Shown one piece after another: positions 1 through 8,660 of a stretch of 64,000 nt of DNA. This DNA comes from Rhodovulum kholense (lineage in GTDB: Bacteria; Pseudomonadota; Alphaproteobacteria; Rhodobacterales; Rhodobacteraceae). Below the pieces are notes generated by a model. The model was not told the origin of the DNA. It ran no database searches and saw only the letters and a list, made by a program, of their open reading frames with translations. The position numbers were made by a program, and so were the translations under genes. Position 1 is the stretch's first letter. Every line of letters starts with the position of its first letter. Location: positions 186,001-250,000 of the forward strand of contig NZ_QAYC01000005.1 in assembly GCF_003053725.1 (NCBI RefSeq), in the 5' to 3' direction.

Positions 1-75
1 TTTCGTTTTGCGCGGGTCCGTTCCTGCAAGGTCTGTTCGCGCAAGGCTCGTTTGCCCGGCTTCCTTTGCCCGGCT

Positions 76-131
76 CCGTTCGTCAGGGGCCGTTCGTCAG
101 GGGCCGTTCGTCAGGGACCGTCTGTCAGCGG
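76..131. repeat. 14-bp tandem repeat, four copies
   Basis: Four head-to-tail copies of CCGTTCGTCAGGGG start at 76, 90, 104 and 118; the last two carry substitutions. They lie about 40 bases beyond the stop of the ABC ATPase gene that ends at 173 on the minus strand. No gene is apparent in bases 1-172. The flanking bases 50-75 carry two looser copies of a CGGCT-TTTGCC motif. Confidence 0.8.
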
Positions 132-172
132 GGCGGTTTGCGCGGGGGCCGTTTCCCGGGACGCCGGTTGCC

Positions 173-979
173 TCAGGCGCTGGCCTGCATCCGGTGCCGC
201 CCGAGCGGCAGCATCATCGGCTGGCCCGAGGTCGGGTCGGTCACGACCCGGCAATCGAGCCCGAACACCGCCTTCACCGTTTCCGCCGTCAGCACCTCTT
301 CGGGGCGGCCCTGCGCGTAAAGCCGCCCGCCCGCCAGCGCGACCAGATGATCGGCGTAGCGTGCCGCGAGATTGAGATCGTGCAGCACCATGACGATGGT
401 CGTGCCGCGGCTGTGGTTCAGGTCGGTCAGCAGGTCCAGCACCTCGACCTGATGGGCGATGTCGAGAAAGGTCGTGGGCTCGTCGAGCAGAAGCAGCTCG
501 GTCTCCTGCGCCAGCGCCATCGCGATCCAGACCCTCTGACGCTGGCCGCCCGACAGCTCGTCGACCGCGCGTTCGGCCAGATCGGCGGTGCCGGTGGCCT
601 GAAGCGCGGCCGCGACTGCCTCGGTGTCCTGCCGGGACCAGCGCGACAGAAGCCCGTGATGCGGATAGCGCCCGCGCCCGACCAGATCGGCGACCGCGAT
701 GCCTTCGGGCGCGACCGGCGCTTGCGGCAAAAGTCCCATCCGGCGGGCCAGCGCGCGCGGCGCCATGCGGTGGATCTCCTTGCCGTCCAGCAGCACCTGA
801 CCACGGGCAGGTGCCAGCAGCCGGGCGATGCAGCGCAAGAGCGTGGACTTGCCGCAGGCATTGGCGCCGACGATGGCGGTGATCTGTCCGGGCGGCACGG
901 CCAGGGTCAGCCCGTCGAGGATGGTGCGCTCGGCGTAGCCTGCCTGAAGATCGCGGACGAGAAGGGGTGGGGCGGTCAC
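173..979 (-). CDS. Siderophore ABC transporter, ATP-binding protein (FepC/FecE family)
   Basis: This 268-aa cytoplasmic ATPase drives uptake of an iron-siderophore through the two FecCD permeases encoded upstream. Walker A (GANACGKST) is at residues 38-46, the Q-loop is near 86, the ABC signature LSGGQRQR is at about 142-149, Walker B (LLLLDEPT) follows at about 162-169, and the switch His lies in VLHDLN. Length is normal for the family. It is the last gene of a four-gene minus-strand operon, and its start overlaps the upstream permease stop by 4 bp. Alanine at the third Walker A position (usually Pro) is a minor variation. The exact siderophore cannot be read from the sequence. Confidence 0.93.
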   Translation of the reverse strand: MTAPPLLVRDLQAGYAERTILDGLTLAVPPGQITAIVGANACGKSTLLRCIARLLAPARGQVLLDGKEIHRMAPRALARRMGLLPQAPVAPEGIAVADLVGRGRYPHHGLLSRWSRQDTEAVAAALQATGTADLAERAVDELSGGQRQRVWIAMALAQETELLLLDEPTTFLDIAHQVEVLDLLTDLNHSRGTTIVMVLHDLNLAARYADHLVALAGGRLYAQGRPEEVLTAETVKAVFGLDCRVVTDPTSGQPMMLPLGRHRMQASA

Positions 980-2010
980 ATCGAGCCTCCGCCGCGGTTC
1001 ACGCGGATGATGAGATACAGAAGATAGGGCGCGCCCAGCACGCCGGTCACGACCCCGACCGGATAGCGCGAAGGCAGGAGGCTTTGGCCGGCGAAATCTC
1101 CGGCCAGCACCAGGCCCGCGCCGACCAGCGCGGCCGGGATCAGCACCGAGCGGTCGGGCCCGGCCAGACGCGCGGCAATCGGCCCCGAGAGGAAGGCCAC
1201 GAAGGCGATCGGGCCGGTGACCGAGGTCGCGACGGCGATCAGCCCGACCGCCGCCAGCGTCACCAGAAGCCGGGTGCGGCCCAGCCGGACGCCCAGCGCC
1301 GCCGCCTTGTCATCGCCCAGCCGCAGCGCCTCGAGATCGCGCGACAGCGCCAGCAGCAGTCCGCCGAAGACAACAAGCGCGGCCAGAAGCGGCCCGGATT
1401 CGGCCAGTTGGACGCCGTTGAGGCTGCCCGCAAGCCAGCGCATCGCCTCCTGCAGGGGCCAGGCGGGGGCGATCGACAGGATATAGGCGATGGCGCTGTC
1501 CAGCATGGCCGAGATCGCGATGCCGATCAGGATCAGCCGCGCGCCCGCGACCCCGTTGCGCCAGGACAGAAGGTAGATCGCCAGCGCCACGGCCAGCCCC
1601 ATGGCCAGCGCGAAGACCGAGACCTCGGGGCCGCGCCAACCCAGCACGACGATGGCAAAGACCGCAGCAGCGCTGCCGCCTGCGGTGATGCCGACGATAT
1701 CGGGGCTGGCCAGCGGATTGCGCAGCATGGTCTGGAAAGCCGCGCCGCCCAGCCCGAAGCTCATCCCGGCCAGCACCGCCAGCACCGCGCGGGGCAGGCG
1801 CAGCTCGCGCACGGCAAAGCTTGCGCCCGGCACGTCGCCGCCTGCGAGAACCCGCAGCACGTCCAGCGGCGGGGTCAGCGTCGGGCCCGAGATCAGGACC
1901 AGCGCCACGCCCGCGCAAAGCAGCGCGCCAAGTCCCAGCGCGATGCGGGTCCGGCGGCGGGCTCTGGCGCGCCCGGCGGCGACGATCCGGTTGGCGAGGG
2001 CCGCGGTCAT
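976..2010 (-). CDS. Siderophore ABC transporter permease (FecCD family, second subunit)
   Basis: This 344-aa polytopic inner-membrane protein belongs to the FecCD/BtuC family, with about ten hydrophobic segments. Family hallmarks include the stretch with GGAAFQTMLRNPLASPDIVG near residues 95-115 and the coupling region GPIAFVAFLSGPIAARL. It should pair with the permease ending at 2007 to form the channel for the ferric siderophore. It overlaps both neighbours by 4 bp (ATGA type), implying translational coupling. A basic tract (RARARRRTR) precedes the first membrane helix, as expected for a cytoplasmic N-terminus. Confidence 0.92.
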   Translation of the reverse strand: MTAALANRIVAAGRARARRRTRIALGLGALLCAGVALVLISGPTLTPPLDVLRVLAGGDVPGASFAVRELRLPRAVLAVLAGMSFGLGGAAFQTMLRNPLASPDIVGITAGGSAAAVFAIVVLGWRGPEVSVFALAMGLAVALAIYLLSWRNGVAGARLILIGIAISAMLDSAIAYILSIAPAWPLQEAMRWLAGSLNGVQLAESGPLLAALVVFGGLLLALSRDLEALRLGDDKAAALGVRLGRTRLLVTLAAVGLIAVATSVTGPIAFVAFLSGPIAARLAGPDRSVLIPAALVGAGLVLAGDFAGQSLLPSRYPVGVVTGVLGAPYLLYLIIRVNRGGGSM

Positions 2011-3041
2011 AGCGCGCGCAACCGGCGGCGGCGGACGACCCAGATGAAGAAGGGCGCGCCCAGAAAGGCGGTGACGATGCCCACGTCAAGCTCGGACGGC
2101 CGGGCCAGCACCCGCCCCGCCACATCGGCAGACAGCAGCAGGATCGCGCCCGAAAGGGCGGCGAAGGGCAGCTGCCAGCGGTGATCGACCCCGACCAGCA
2201 GGCGGCAGACATGCGGCACCACCAGACCGACGAAGCCGATGGGACCGCAGATCGCGGTGGTCGCGCCGCAGAGCAGCACCGCGCCGAGCGCGGCCAGCGC
2301 GCGGGTCCGCGCGACCCGAAGGCCAAGCCCCGCGGCGGTGTCGTCGCCCAGCGCCAGCAGGTTCAGCCCGCGCGCCGACAGCAGCGACAGCGTCAGCCCG
2401 GCGGCCAGCACCGGCAGCATCGGCAAAAGCGCCTCGAAGGTCGCGCCGCCTACGCCACCCACTTGCCAGGAACGCACCCCGCCCGCGATATCGGCGCGGG
2501 GCAGGGTGACCGCCAGCGTCAGCGACGAGGCCGCAATCGAGGTCGCGGCTCCCGCCAGCGCCAGTTTCAGCGGCGTGGCGCCGCCCTGTCCCAGCGTGCC
2601 GATGGCATAGACGAAGCCTGCGGCAAGGCCCGCGCCCAGGATGGCAAGCCAGATATAGGCCGACAGTGTCGCGATACCGAACCAGGCGATGCCGATCACC
2701 ACCGCCAGTGCCGCGCCCGCATTGACCCCCAGAATGCCCGGATCGGCCAGCGGATTGCGGGTCACGCCCTGCATCACCGCGCCCGCAAGCCCCAGAGCCG
2801 CGCCGGCCAGGGCCGCCAGGCAGGTGCGCGGCAGCCGGGCCGCCACCGCCGCCGCGCCGATGGTGTCGGCGCGCCCGCCGATCCCCGCGAGGATGTCGCC
2901 CCAGCCGACCGGCCGGGTGCCGACCGCGACCGACAGCGCAGAGGCCGCAAGGAAAAGCCCCAGCGCCGCGACCAGCCAGCCCAGCCGCGCGCGGCCCGGC
3001 AGGGCGGCGCGCGCCGCGCCTTCGGCAGATGCGACGCTCAT
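2007..3041 (-). CDS. Siderophore ABC transporter permease (FecCD family, first subunit)
   Basis: This 344-aa FecCD-type permease is the partner of the gene at 976-2010. It shows the family motif GAVMQGVTRNPLADPGILG around residues 88-106 and the coupling-helix region GPIGFVGLVVPHVCRLLVG near 265-283, both better conserved than in the partner. It forms half of the heterodimeric inner-membrane channel. The start overlaps the stop of the substrate-binding protein gene by 4 bp. FepD-like is the closest functional analogy; the substrate is inferred only from operon context. Confidence 0.92.
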   Translation of the reverse strand: MSVASAEGAARAALPGRARLGWLVAALGLFLAASALSVAVGTRPVGWGDILAGIGGRADTIGAAAVAARLPRTCLAALAGAALGLAGAVMQGVTRNPLADPGILGVNAGAALAVVIGIAWFGIATLSAYIWLAILGAGLAAGFVYAIGTLGQGGATPLKLALAGAATSIAASSLTLAVTLPRADIAGGVRSWQVGGVGGATFEALLPMLPVLAAGLTLSLLSARGLNLLALGDDTAAGLGLRVARTRALAALGAVLLCGATTAICGPIGFVGLVVPHVCRLLVGVDHRWQLPFAALSGAILLLSADVAGRVLARPSELDVGIVTAFLGAPFFIWVVRRRRLRAL

Positions 3042-4024
3042 TCGGCGGCCCGTGCCGCCTCGGCCAGACGGTCGGCGTAGTCCCCCAGCACCCAGGGGAT
3101 CGACAGGGGCGTCGGACTGGCGGCGGTGCCGACCGCGTCATTGCCCAGCATCACCACCGCGCCACTGGCGACGGCCGGCATGTGCGAGGTCAGCGGGTCG
3201 GCCTGCAACCGGTCCAGCAGCGCCTGCCCGCCATAGGTGACAAGGATGTCGACATCGTCGAAGGCGTCGATCCGCTCGGCGCTGAAGGCGCCTGCGAACT
3301 GGCCGTCGCGGCTGGCCTCCTCGACGCTGCGGGGTAGGGCAAGCCCAAGATCCTGAAGGTATTTCACCCGCGTATCGGCGGCGGTGTAGAACCGCACCAC
3401 GCTGAGATCGCGGGTATCGAGATGGGTCACGAACATGGCCGACTTGCCCGCAAGTTCGGGATGGCGGTCGCGCGCCTCGGCGATCTCGCCCTCGATCCGG
3501 TCGATCAGCGCCTCGGCGGCCTCGGCGCGGCCAAGACCCGTGCCGTTCAGCCGGATCGTTTCGCGCCAGTCGCCGGACCAGGGCGCGTCGCGATAGGCCA
3601 CGACCGGGGCGATCTTGCTGAGGATCTCGTAATCCGACCGGCTGAGCCCCGAATAGGCCGCCAAAATCACGTCGGGCCGGGTCGCGGCCACCGCCTCGAA
3701 GTCGATGCCGTCGCCCTCGTCGAACAGGACCGGGGTCTCGGCGCCCAGATCCTTCAGCCGCGCCGCCACCCAGGGCAGCAGCCCGTCGCCGTCATCGTCG
3801 CCGAAATTGGCGCGGGCAAAGCCCACCGGCACCACCCCCAGCGCCAGCGGCACCTCGTGATTGGCCCAGGCCACGGTCGCCACGCGCACCGGCTGTGCCG
3901 TGAGGGTGGTGCTGCCGAAGGCGTGCCGGACGGTCAGCGGATAGTCATCGGCGGCCGCCGGGAGGGGATGCGCCGCCATCGCGACAAGGCCCAGGCAAAG
4001 ACAAAGGCGGGGGAGGTTCGACAT
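3038..4024 (-). CDS. Periplasmic iron-siderophore binding protein (FepB/FecB-like)
   Basis: This 328-aa secreted protein begins with a Sec signal peptide (MSNLPRLCLCLGLVAMAAHPLPAAA) and has the bilobal class III binding-protein layout. The N-lobe contains PVRVATVAWANHEVPLALGVVPVG and the text PDVILAAYSGLS; the C-lobe ends in LSIPWVLGDYADRLAEA. It delivers the ferric siderophore to the two FecCD permeases. The ATG at 4024 is preferred over an in-frame TTG at 4048, because the TTG lies inside the palindromic operator at 4041-4059 and would precede the signal peptide with polar residues. It is first in the operon and is probably repressed in iron-replete cells through that operator. Confidence 0.9.
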   Translation of the reverse strand: MSNLPRLCLCLGLVAMAAHPLPAAADDYPLTVRHAFGSTTLTAQPVRVATVAWANHEVPLALGVVPVGFARANFGDDDGDGLLPWVAARLKDLGAETPVLFDEGDGIDFEAVAATRPDVILAAYSGLSRSDYEILSKIAPVVAYRDAPWSGDWRETIRLNGTGLGRAEAAEALIDRIEGEIAEARDRHPELAGKSAMFVTHLDTRDLSVVRFYTAADTRVKYLQDLGLALPRSVEEASRDGQFAGAFSAERIDAFDDVDILVTYGGQALLDRLQADPLTSHMPAVASGAVVMLGNDAVGTAASPTPLSIPWVLGDYADRLAEAARAAE

Positions 4025-4040
4025 TTCGGAGGCCTGAAAG

Positions 4041-4059
4041 GTTGACAATTTTGGTCAAC
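4041..4059. promoter_or_regulatory. RirA/IRO-box-like palindromic operator
   Basis: GTTGACAATTTTGGTCAAC has perfect 6-bp inverted arms (GTTGAC/GTCAAC) around a 7-bp spacer. It contains the core TGA-N9-TCA known for the iron-responsive operator bound by RirA in alphaproteobacteria. It sits 17 bp before the ATG of the siderophore binding protein gene and in the divergent region shared with the TonB receptor. The match is read from sequence; RirA itself is not in the window. Confidence 0.65.
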
Positions 4060-4321
4060 ATTTCATCATCGCCCGGCAGGGTCAAGCCGCCGCGCCTCTC
4101 TGGCCGCCGGATCGCCGGAGGTCAAGGTGCCCGACAGAAAAACTCGGAAATGGCTGTACCTCGGCGGCACGAGCGTCTAGAGGCGGTCGGGATCGATAAC
4201 GCGCCGTCATCCGGGGCCGGGGGCCCGCGGACAGGTTCGTTCCCTCGTCGCAAGGCAAGCGATCCGGAGGCCGCAGCGCGCCGGTAGCCAGCGAGAAAAA
4301 ATCAATCTTGTGGAACAGACG

Positions 4322-6445
4322 ATGCAGAATCAGACCAGAGACCCCAGGCCTGCCGCGGGCGGGCGCCGCTCTTCCATGGCGCGGCTGATGGGCTGCAGCG
4401 CGCTGGCGGCGCTTCTTCCGGGCCTTGCGCTGGCGCAGGCGGGACGCGCCCCGGCGGATGCCTACGACCTTGAACCCATCGTGATCGAGGCGCAGTCGGA
4501 CGACGAGACCAGCATCGTTGCGACCGAAGTGACCGGCGGCAGCGGGATGGCGACCGATGTGCTGGACACGCCGGCGGCGGTGTCGGTCATCACCGCGCGG
4601 GAGATCCGCGAGCGGGGGGCTGCGAGCGTCGAGGAGGTCCTGCAATACACGCCCGGCGTGGTCACCGATTTCTACGGCTCGGACGACCGGTTCGACTTCT
4701 TCCGCATTCGCGGCTTCGACGCTTATACCTATCGCGACGGGCTGAGCCTCGGGTCGGCCTTCGGCAATGTCCGCGAGGAAGCCTATGCCTTCGAGCGGGT
4801 CGAGGTGGTCAAGGGCGCCAACTCGACCACCTTCGGCGTCTCGGACCCCGGCGGGTCGGTGAACTATGTCACCAAGCGCCCCCGGCAGGGCCGCTTCGGC
4901 GAGGTCTATGGCACACTCGGGTCCTTCGACAGTCGCGAGCTTGGGGTCGATTTCGGGGACGACCTGACCGGCGACGGCACGCTGTCCTTCCGGCTGACCG
5001 GCAAGCGCCGCGAGGCCGAGAAGGAATACGATCATTCGCAGGACGACGAAACCTTCCTGATGGGCGGTCTGACCTGGCGCCCGAGCGCGGCGACCGAGCT
5101 CAGCTTCGTTCTGGACTATCTCAAGCGCGACGACGTGCCGGGCAGCGGCGGCCATCCGGTCGGCACCGATCTGTCGCGCTCGGTCTTCCTGGGCGAGCCC
5201 GATTTCAACTATCGCGGTACCGAACGCAGCACAGCGACGCTGAGCCTCGATCACGATTTCGGCGGCGGCCTGACCCTGGGGTCGATCCTGCGCTACAGCG
5301 ATACCGAAAGCGATTTCGGCTATGCCTATATCTCGGGCGCCTCGGCTGCGGGCGGGACCTGGGCCAGCCGGGATTTCTTTGCCAATGACAGCGACTCGCA
5401 CGGTCTGGTGGCCGATGCGCATCTGCAATACGACACCTCCGTCGGATCGGTCGACAGCCGGACACTGGTTGGGGTCGAACTGTCGCAAAGCCGCGCGGCC
5501 TCGACCAACTGGTTCACGGCGGCGCCCGATATCGACTGGACGAACCCGGTCTATACCGGCGGCATCGATCTCGGCACGCTGGCCCCCTATCGCGACCTGC
5601 GCACCGACCGCGAGGGCAGGGCGATCTACCTGCAGCAGGAACTGACCTTCTCCGACCGGGTGATCGTGACCGCGGGCCTGCGCCATGACTGGCTCGATAT
5701 CGACGAGACGAACCGGCTGACCGGCGTCACCTCCAGCGCCGATTACAGCGAGACGACGGCCCGGCTCGGCCTGACCTGGAAGATCACGCCCACGCTCTCG
5801 ACCTATGCGTCCTATGCGGAATCGGTCGTCCCGGCTTCGATCGGGCTCGACCCCGAAAAGGGCGAGCAATACGAGCTGGGCGTCAAGTACCGCCCCGGCA
5901 ACGGCCGGGCGCTGTTCACGGCGGCGATCTACGACCTCAGCAAGACCAACATCACCCGGACCAATCCCGCGACCGGCTTTGACGACACCATCGGCGAGGT
6001 CGAGGTGCGCGGGATCGACCTCGAGGCCAAGCTCGACATGACCCGCAATGTCAGCCTGACCGCTGCCTATTCCTATCTCGATTCCGAGATCGTCGAGAAC
6101 GGCACCCGGGGCAGCGAGGGCAATCAGCTGTCCTTCGTGCCGCGCAACATTGCCTCGCTATGGGTCAACTACCGCCTGCCCGGCGCGGGGCGGCGGGGCG
6201 ACATGACCTTCGGGCTCGGCGCGCGCCATACCGGGTCCTACTGGTTCGACGACGCCAACTCGATCTCGACCGGCAGCGCCACGGTCTTCGATGCGTCCTA
6301 TACCTACGATCTGCGCAAGGACACGCAACTGAGCCTCAATGTCTCGAACCTCTTCGACGAGAAGCATGTGGCCTATGGCGGGTTCGGGGCCGATTTCTAC
6401 AACCCGGGCCGCAAGATCAGCGCCACGTTGCGCCGCAGCTGGTAG
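4322..6445 (+). CDS. TonB-dependent siderophore receptor
   Basis: This outer-membrane ligand-gated porin (about 707 aa) imports a ferric siderophore using TonB energy. After a signal peptide ending LPGLALAQA comes a TonB-box-like segment (LEPIVIEA). The plug domain follows, with DTPAAVSVITAREIRERGAASVEEVLQYTPGVV and VEVVKGANSTTFGVSDPGGSVNYVTKRP, which is typical of siderophore receptors. A 22-strand-type barrel follows and closes with KISATLRRSW, the aromatic C-terminal signature. No N-terminal STN signalling domain is present, so it is not a transducer type. A GTG at 4310 could start translation 4 codons earlier; neither start has a strong ribosome binding site. It is divergent from the first siderophore ABC operon, its likely partner. 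Confidence 0.93.
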   Translation: MQNQTRDPRPAAGGRRSSMARLMGCSALAALLPGLALAQAGRAPADAYDLEPIVIEAQSDDETSIVATEVTGGSGMATDVLDTPAAVSVITAREIRERGAASVEEVLQYTPGVVTDFYGSDDRFDFFRIRGFDAYTYRDGLSLGSAFGNVREEAYAFERVEVVKGANSTTFGVSDPGGSVNYVTKRPRQGRFGEVYGTLGSFDSRELGVDFGDDLTGDGTLSFRLTGKRREAEKEYDHSQDDETFLMGGLTWRPSAATELSFVLDYLKRDDVPGSGGHPVGTDLSRSVFLGEPDFNYRGTERSTATLSLDHDFGGGLTLGSILRYSDTESDFGYAYISGASAAGGTWASRDFFANDSDSHGLVADAHLQYDTSVGSVDSRTLVGVELSQSRAASTNWFTAAPDIDWTNPVYTGGIDLGTLAPYRDLRTDREGRAIYLQQELTFSDRVIVTAGLRHDWLDIDETNRLTGVTSSADYSETTARLGLTWKITPTLSTYASYAESVVPASIGLDPEKGEQYELGVKYRPGNGRALFTAAIYDLSKTNITRTNPATGFDDTIGEVEVRGIDLEAKLDMTRNVSLTAAYSYLDSEIVENGTRGSEGNQLSFVPRNIASLWVNYRLPGAGRRGDMTFGLGARHTGSYWFDDANSISTGSATVFDASYTYDLRKDTQLSLNVSNLFDEKHVAYGGFGADFYNPGRKISATLRRSW

Positions 6446-6487
6446 GCGGGGCCAGGCGGGGCGGCCAGGGTGTCGCCCCGTCCGGCC

Positions 6488-7309
6488 CTAGGGCAGGCCG
6501 TGCCCGTCCCAGACCCGCCAGTCCGTTTCGGACCCGCGAAAGACGTTGATATCGACCGGCCCGGCCACCCCGTCGATCCGCCCGGTCCCGGTATATTGCC
6601 AGAAGGTCCAGGGCGTGCCCGGATAGGTCGTCGCGGGCGGCCCGGCGACCGAGCGCAGCCAGAAGCCCGTGCCCGGCAACCGGGTGATGCCGGTGTCGCG
6701 GGCGAAATCGACCGTGGTATAGATGACCGGCCGTCGGCCGTAGTGCCGTTCGACGATATCGAGGAAGGTCGTGGCCTCGGCGCGGACGGTGGCGGCATCG
6801 GGCCTGACCCGGCAGGTCGGCGAAAACGGGTTCCATTCCATGTCCAGCATGTGCGGCAGCCCGTCGGCGCTTTTGGGCACATTGGCGATGAACCAGCGCG
6901 CCTGCCGCTCGGCCGGGGCGCAAAAGTAGAAATGGTGATAGGCGCCGCGCGTCACGCCGGCCCGACCCGCACCCGTCCAGTGCTGGCCGAACATCGGGTC
7001 GCTGTCCTCCATCCCCTCGGTCGCCTTGACATAGACGAAGGACACGCCCGCCTTGCGCACCCTCGGCCAGTCGATGGCGCCCTGCCAGCGCGAGACGTCG
7101 ATGCCGTGCACCGGAAAGGCGCGGGGTCCGGCGCCGGTCCAGTCATGCGGGTCGTGATCGTCGAAGCGCGGCCGCGCGGCCGCGGCCAGGCGCAAGGGGG
7201 CGGCGCGGTGCGGCTCGGCCGTCGCGGCGGGCGGGGGCTGGCGCCCCGGCGACGGGCCGCAGGACATCAGCGACAGGGCCAGAAGCAGAACGAATGTCTT
7301 GTGCGGCAT
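6488..7309 (-). CDS. Glycoside hydrolase family 25 lysozyme-like lipoprotein
   Basis: This 273-aa protein has a lipoprotein signal (FVLLLALSLMSC, lipid on Cys18). From about residue 72 it carries a GH25 muramidase domain: HGIDVSRWQGAIDWPRV, FVYVKATEG, GAYHHFYF, the acidic pair in HMLDMEWN, and the late WQYTGTGRIDG motif. GH25 enzymes cleave the MurNAc-GlcNAc bond of peptidoglycan, so an envelope-remodelling or anti-competitor role in the periplasm is likely. It lies convergent to the TonB receptor and divergent from the exb operon, with no clear operon partner. A Pro/Ala-rich linker separates the lipid anchor from the catalytic domain. Confidence 0.88.
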   Translation of the reverse strand: MPHKTFVLLLALSLMSCGPSPGRQPPPAATAEPHRAAPLRLAAAARPRFDDHDPHDWTGAGPRAFPVHGIDVSRWQGAIDWPRVRKAGVSFVYVKATEGMEDSDPMFGQHWTGAGRAGVTRGAYHHFYFCAPAERQARWFIANVPKSADGLPHMLDMEWNPFSPTCRVRPDAATVRAEATTFLDIVERHYGRRPVIYTTVDFARDTGITRLPGTGFWLRSVAGPPATTYPGTPWTFWQYTGTGRIDGVAGPVDINVFRGSETDWRVWDGHGLP

Positions 7310-7563
7310 GGGTCCGGACGCTCAGGGGATGCCCTGCCATTTGGCCCCGAATCCGGGCCACAGGCAACGGTTTCCGGCGGCTCCGGGCGGCCGGGGCAGG
7401 GCGGCCGCGCCGGGAGGTGGCTGCGGTCCAAGTGTGACCAGAACGTTTTAGTCAGGTATTGCACCAACCGCGCCGCTGTGGTTCTTTGCGCGCGATCGTT
7501 CCAGCCAGATGCGAGGACCAAGTCCCGCCGCCAGAGGACAGATTGACCGATGGATCGCAGGGA

Positions 7564-8004
7564 ATGGAACGCGCGATGGGCATATCTCACTTTGGAGCCG
7601 CTGCCGCGGCCTGTGTCTTCATGCTGGCGCAGGGCGCCCGGGCCGAGGAGGCCGGGCCGCATCTTGCGATCGAGCTGAACGCGGTCGCCCCCGCCGAGAC
7701 CGGCTGCCTGATCAGCTTCATGGCCCGGAACGGGCATCCGGCCGCAATCGAGCGTGCGGTGTTCGAAACCGTGCTGATCGACCGCGCGGGACAGGTCGAG
7801 CGGCTGACCCTGTTCGATTTCGGCGACCTGCCCGCCGGGCGGCCGCGGGTGCGGCAATTCTCGATCCCGGGGCTCGCCTGCGACGATCTGGGGCAGATCC
7901 TGATCAACGGCACCAGCGCCTGCGAGGCGGGGACGCTGGGCGAGGCGGCCTGCGCCGAGGGGCTCGATCTCAGTTCGCGCACCGATGTGGAGCTGATCGG
8001 ATGA
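7564..8004 (+). CDS. Secreted small protein of unknown function heading the exbBD-tonB operon
   Basis: I do not recognise a named family. The 146-aa product starts with a signal peptide (MGISHFGAAAAACVFMLAQGARA). It then has a compact beta-rich-looking domain with four cysteines (ETGC, GLAC, SAC, AAC) that could form two periplasmic disulfides. The ATG at 7564 gives MERAMG; the ATG at 7576 is an equally acceptable start. The TGA stop overlaps the exbB ATG (ATGA), so it is translationally coupled to the TonB energising system. A periplasmic accessory role for TonB/ExbD is inferred from position only. Confidence 0.8.
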   Translation: MERAMGISHFGAAAAACVFMLAQGARAEEAGPHLAIELNAVAPAETGCLISFMARNGHPAAIERAVFETVLIDRAGQVERLTLFDFGDLPAGRPRVRQFSIPGLACDDLGQILINGTSACEAGTLGEAACAEGLDLSSRTDVELIG

Positions 8005-8660
8005 TCGGGGCGGCGGTCGAGCTTCTGCGCCGGGTCGCCGATCTGGGCGGTCCGGTCGTGCTGATCCTGATCGGGGTCTCGGTGCTGACGGTGGCGGTGG
8101 TGATCTACAAGCTCTGGCAATTCGCGGCGGCAGGCGTCGGGCGGCACCGGGCGCTGACCGAGGCCGTGGCGGCCTGGGATGGCGGCGACCGGGGGCTGGC
8201 GCGCGCCGCGCTCGGGACCTCGCGCAGCTATCTGCGCCCGGTGATCGAGCTTGCCATGTCGGGCCAGACCGATCCCGAGCGGCTGGGCGCCGAGGCCGAG
8301 GCCCGCTTCGCCCGTCTGGAACGCGGCTTCCGCCTGCTTGATTCCGTGGCGCAGCTGTCGCCGCTGCTGGGTCTCTTCGGCACCGTTCTGGGCATGATCG
8401 CGGCGTTTCAGGCGCTGCAGGCGGCGGGCACGCAGGTCGATCCGTCGATCCTGGCGGGGGGCATCTGGGTGGCGCTGCTGACGACGGCGGTGGGGCTTGC
8501 GGTCGCGATGCCGACCGCGCTGATCCTGAGCTGGTTCGAAAGCCGGATGGAGGCCGAGCGGGTGCTGGCCGAAACCGCGATCCATACCGTGCTGGCCCCG
8601 TCCCGGCCGCACGGCGTGCCGCGTGCGGGCGAGGCGTCGGCGGGTCCGGTCCATGCGTAG
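8001..8660 (+). CDS. exbB: ExbB, TonB-system proton channel subunit
   Basis: This 219-aa MotA/TolQ/ExbB family protein forms the pentameric inner-membrane channel that, with ExbD, converts proton motive force into TonB motion. Three membrane helices are visible at about 17-37, 118-138 and 155-178. The long cytoplasmic loop carries RSYLRPVIELAM. The family core LSPLLGLFGTVLGMIAAFQAL is at 119-139 and the TM3 motif GGIWVALLTTAVGLAVAMPT at 153-172. The start is fixed by the ATGA overlap with the preceding gene. It overlaps exbD by 8 bp. Confidence 0.95.
   Translation: MIGAAVELLRRVADLGGPVVLILIGVSVLTVAVVIYKLWQFAAAGVGRHRALTEAVAAWDGGDRGLARAALGTSRSYLRPVIELAMSGQTDPERLGAEAEARFARLERGFRLLDSVAQLSPLLGLFGTVLGMIAAFQALQAAGTQVDPSILAGGIWVALLTTAVGLAVAMPTALILSWFESRMEAERVLAETAIHTVLAPSRPHGVPRAGEASAGPVHA

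Noticed and set aside
4042-4287. 81-aa plus-strand frame between the divergent siderophore genes
   Set aside because: It begins inside the operator, has no recognisable text, and covers the leader of the receptor gene.
4082-5869. 595-aa minus-strand open frame opposite the first TonB receptor
   Set aside because: Low-complexity Arg/Gly/Ala text with no domain; the plus-strand receptor is clear. Third-position GC bias opens long antisense frames here.
7435-7454. TGAC-N12-GTCA inverted repeat upstream of the exb operon as a RirA site
   Set aside because: The spacing is 14 between TGA and TCA instead of 9, so it does not match the two good sites; kept only as a weak possibility.
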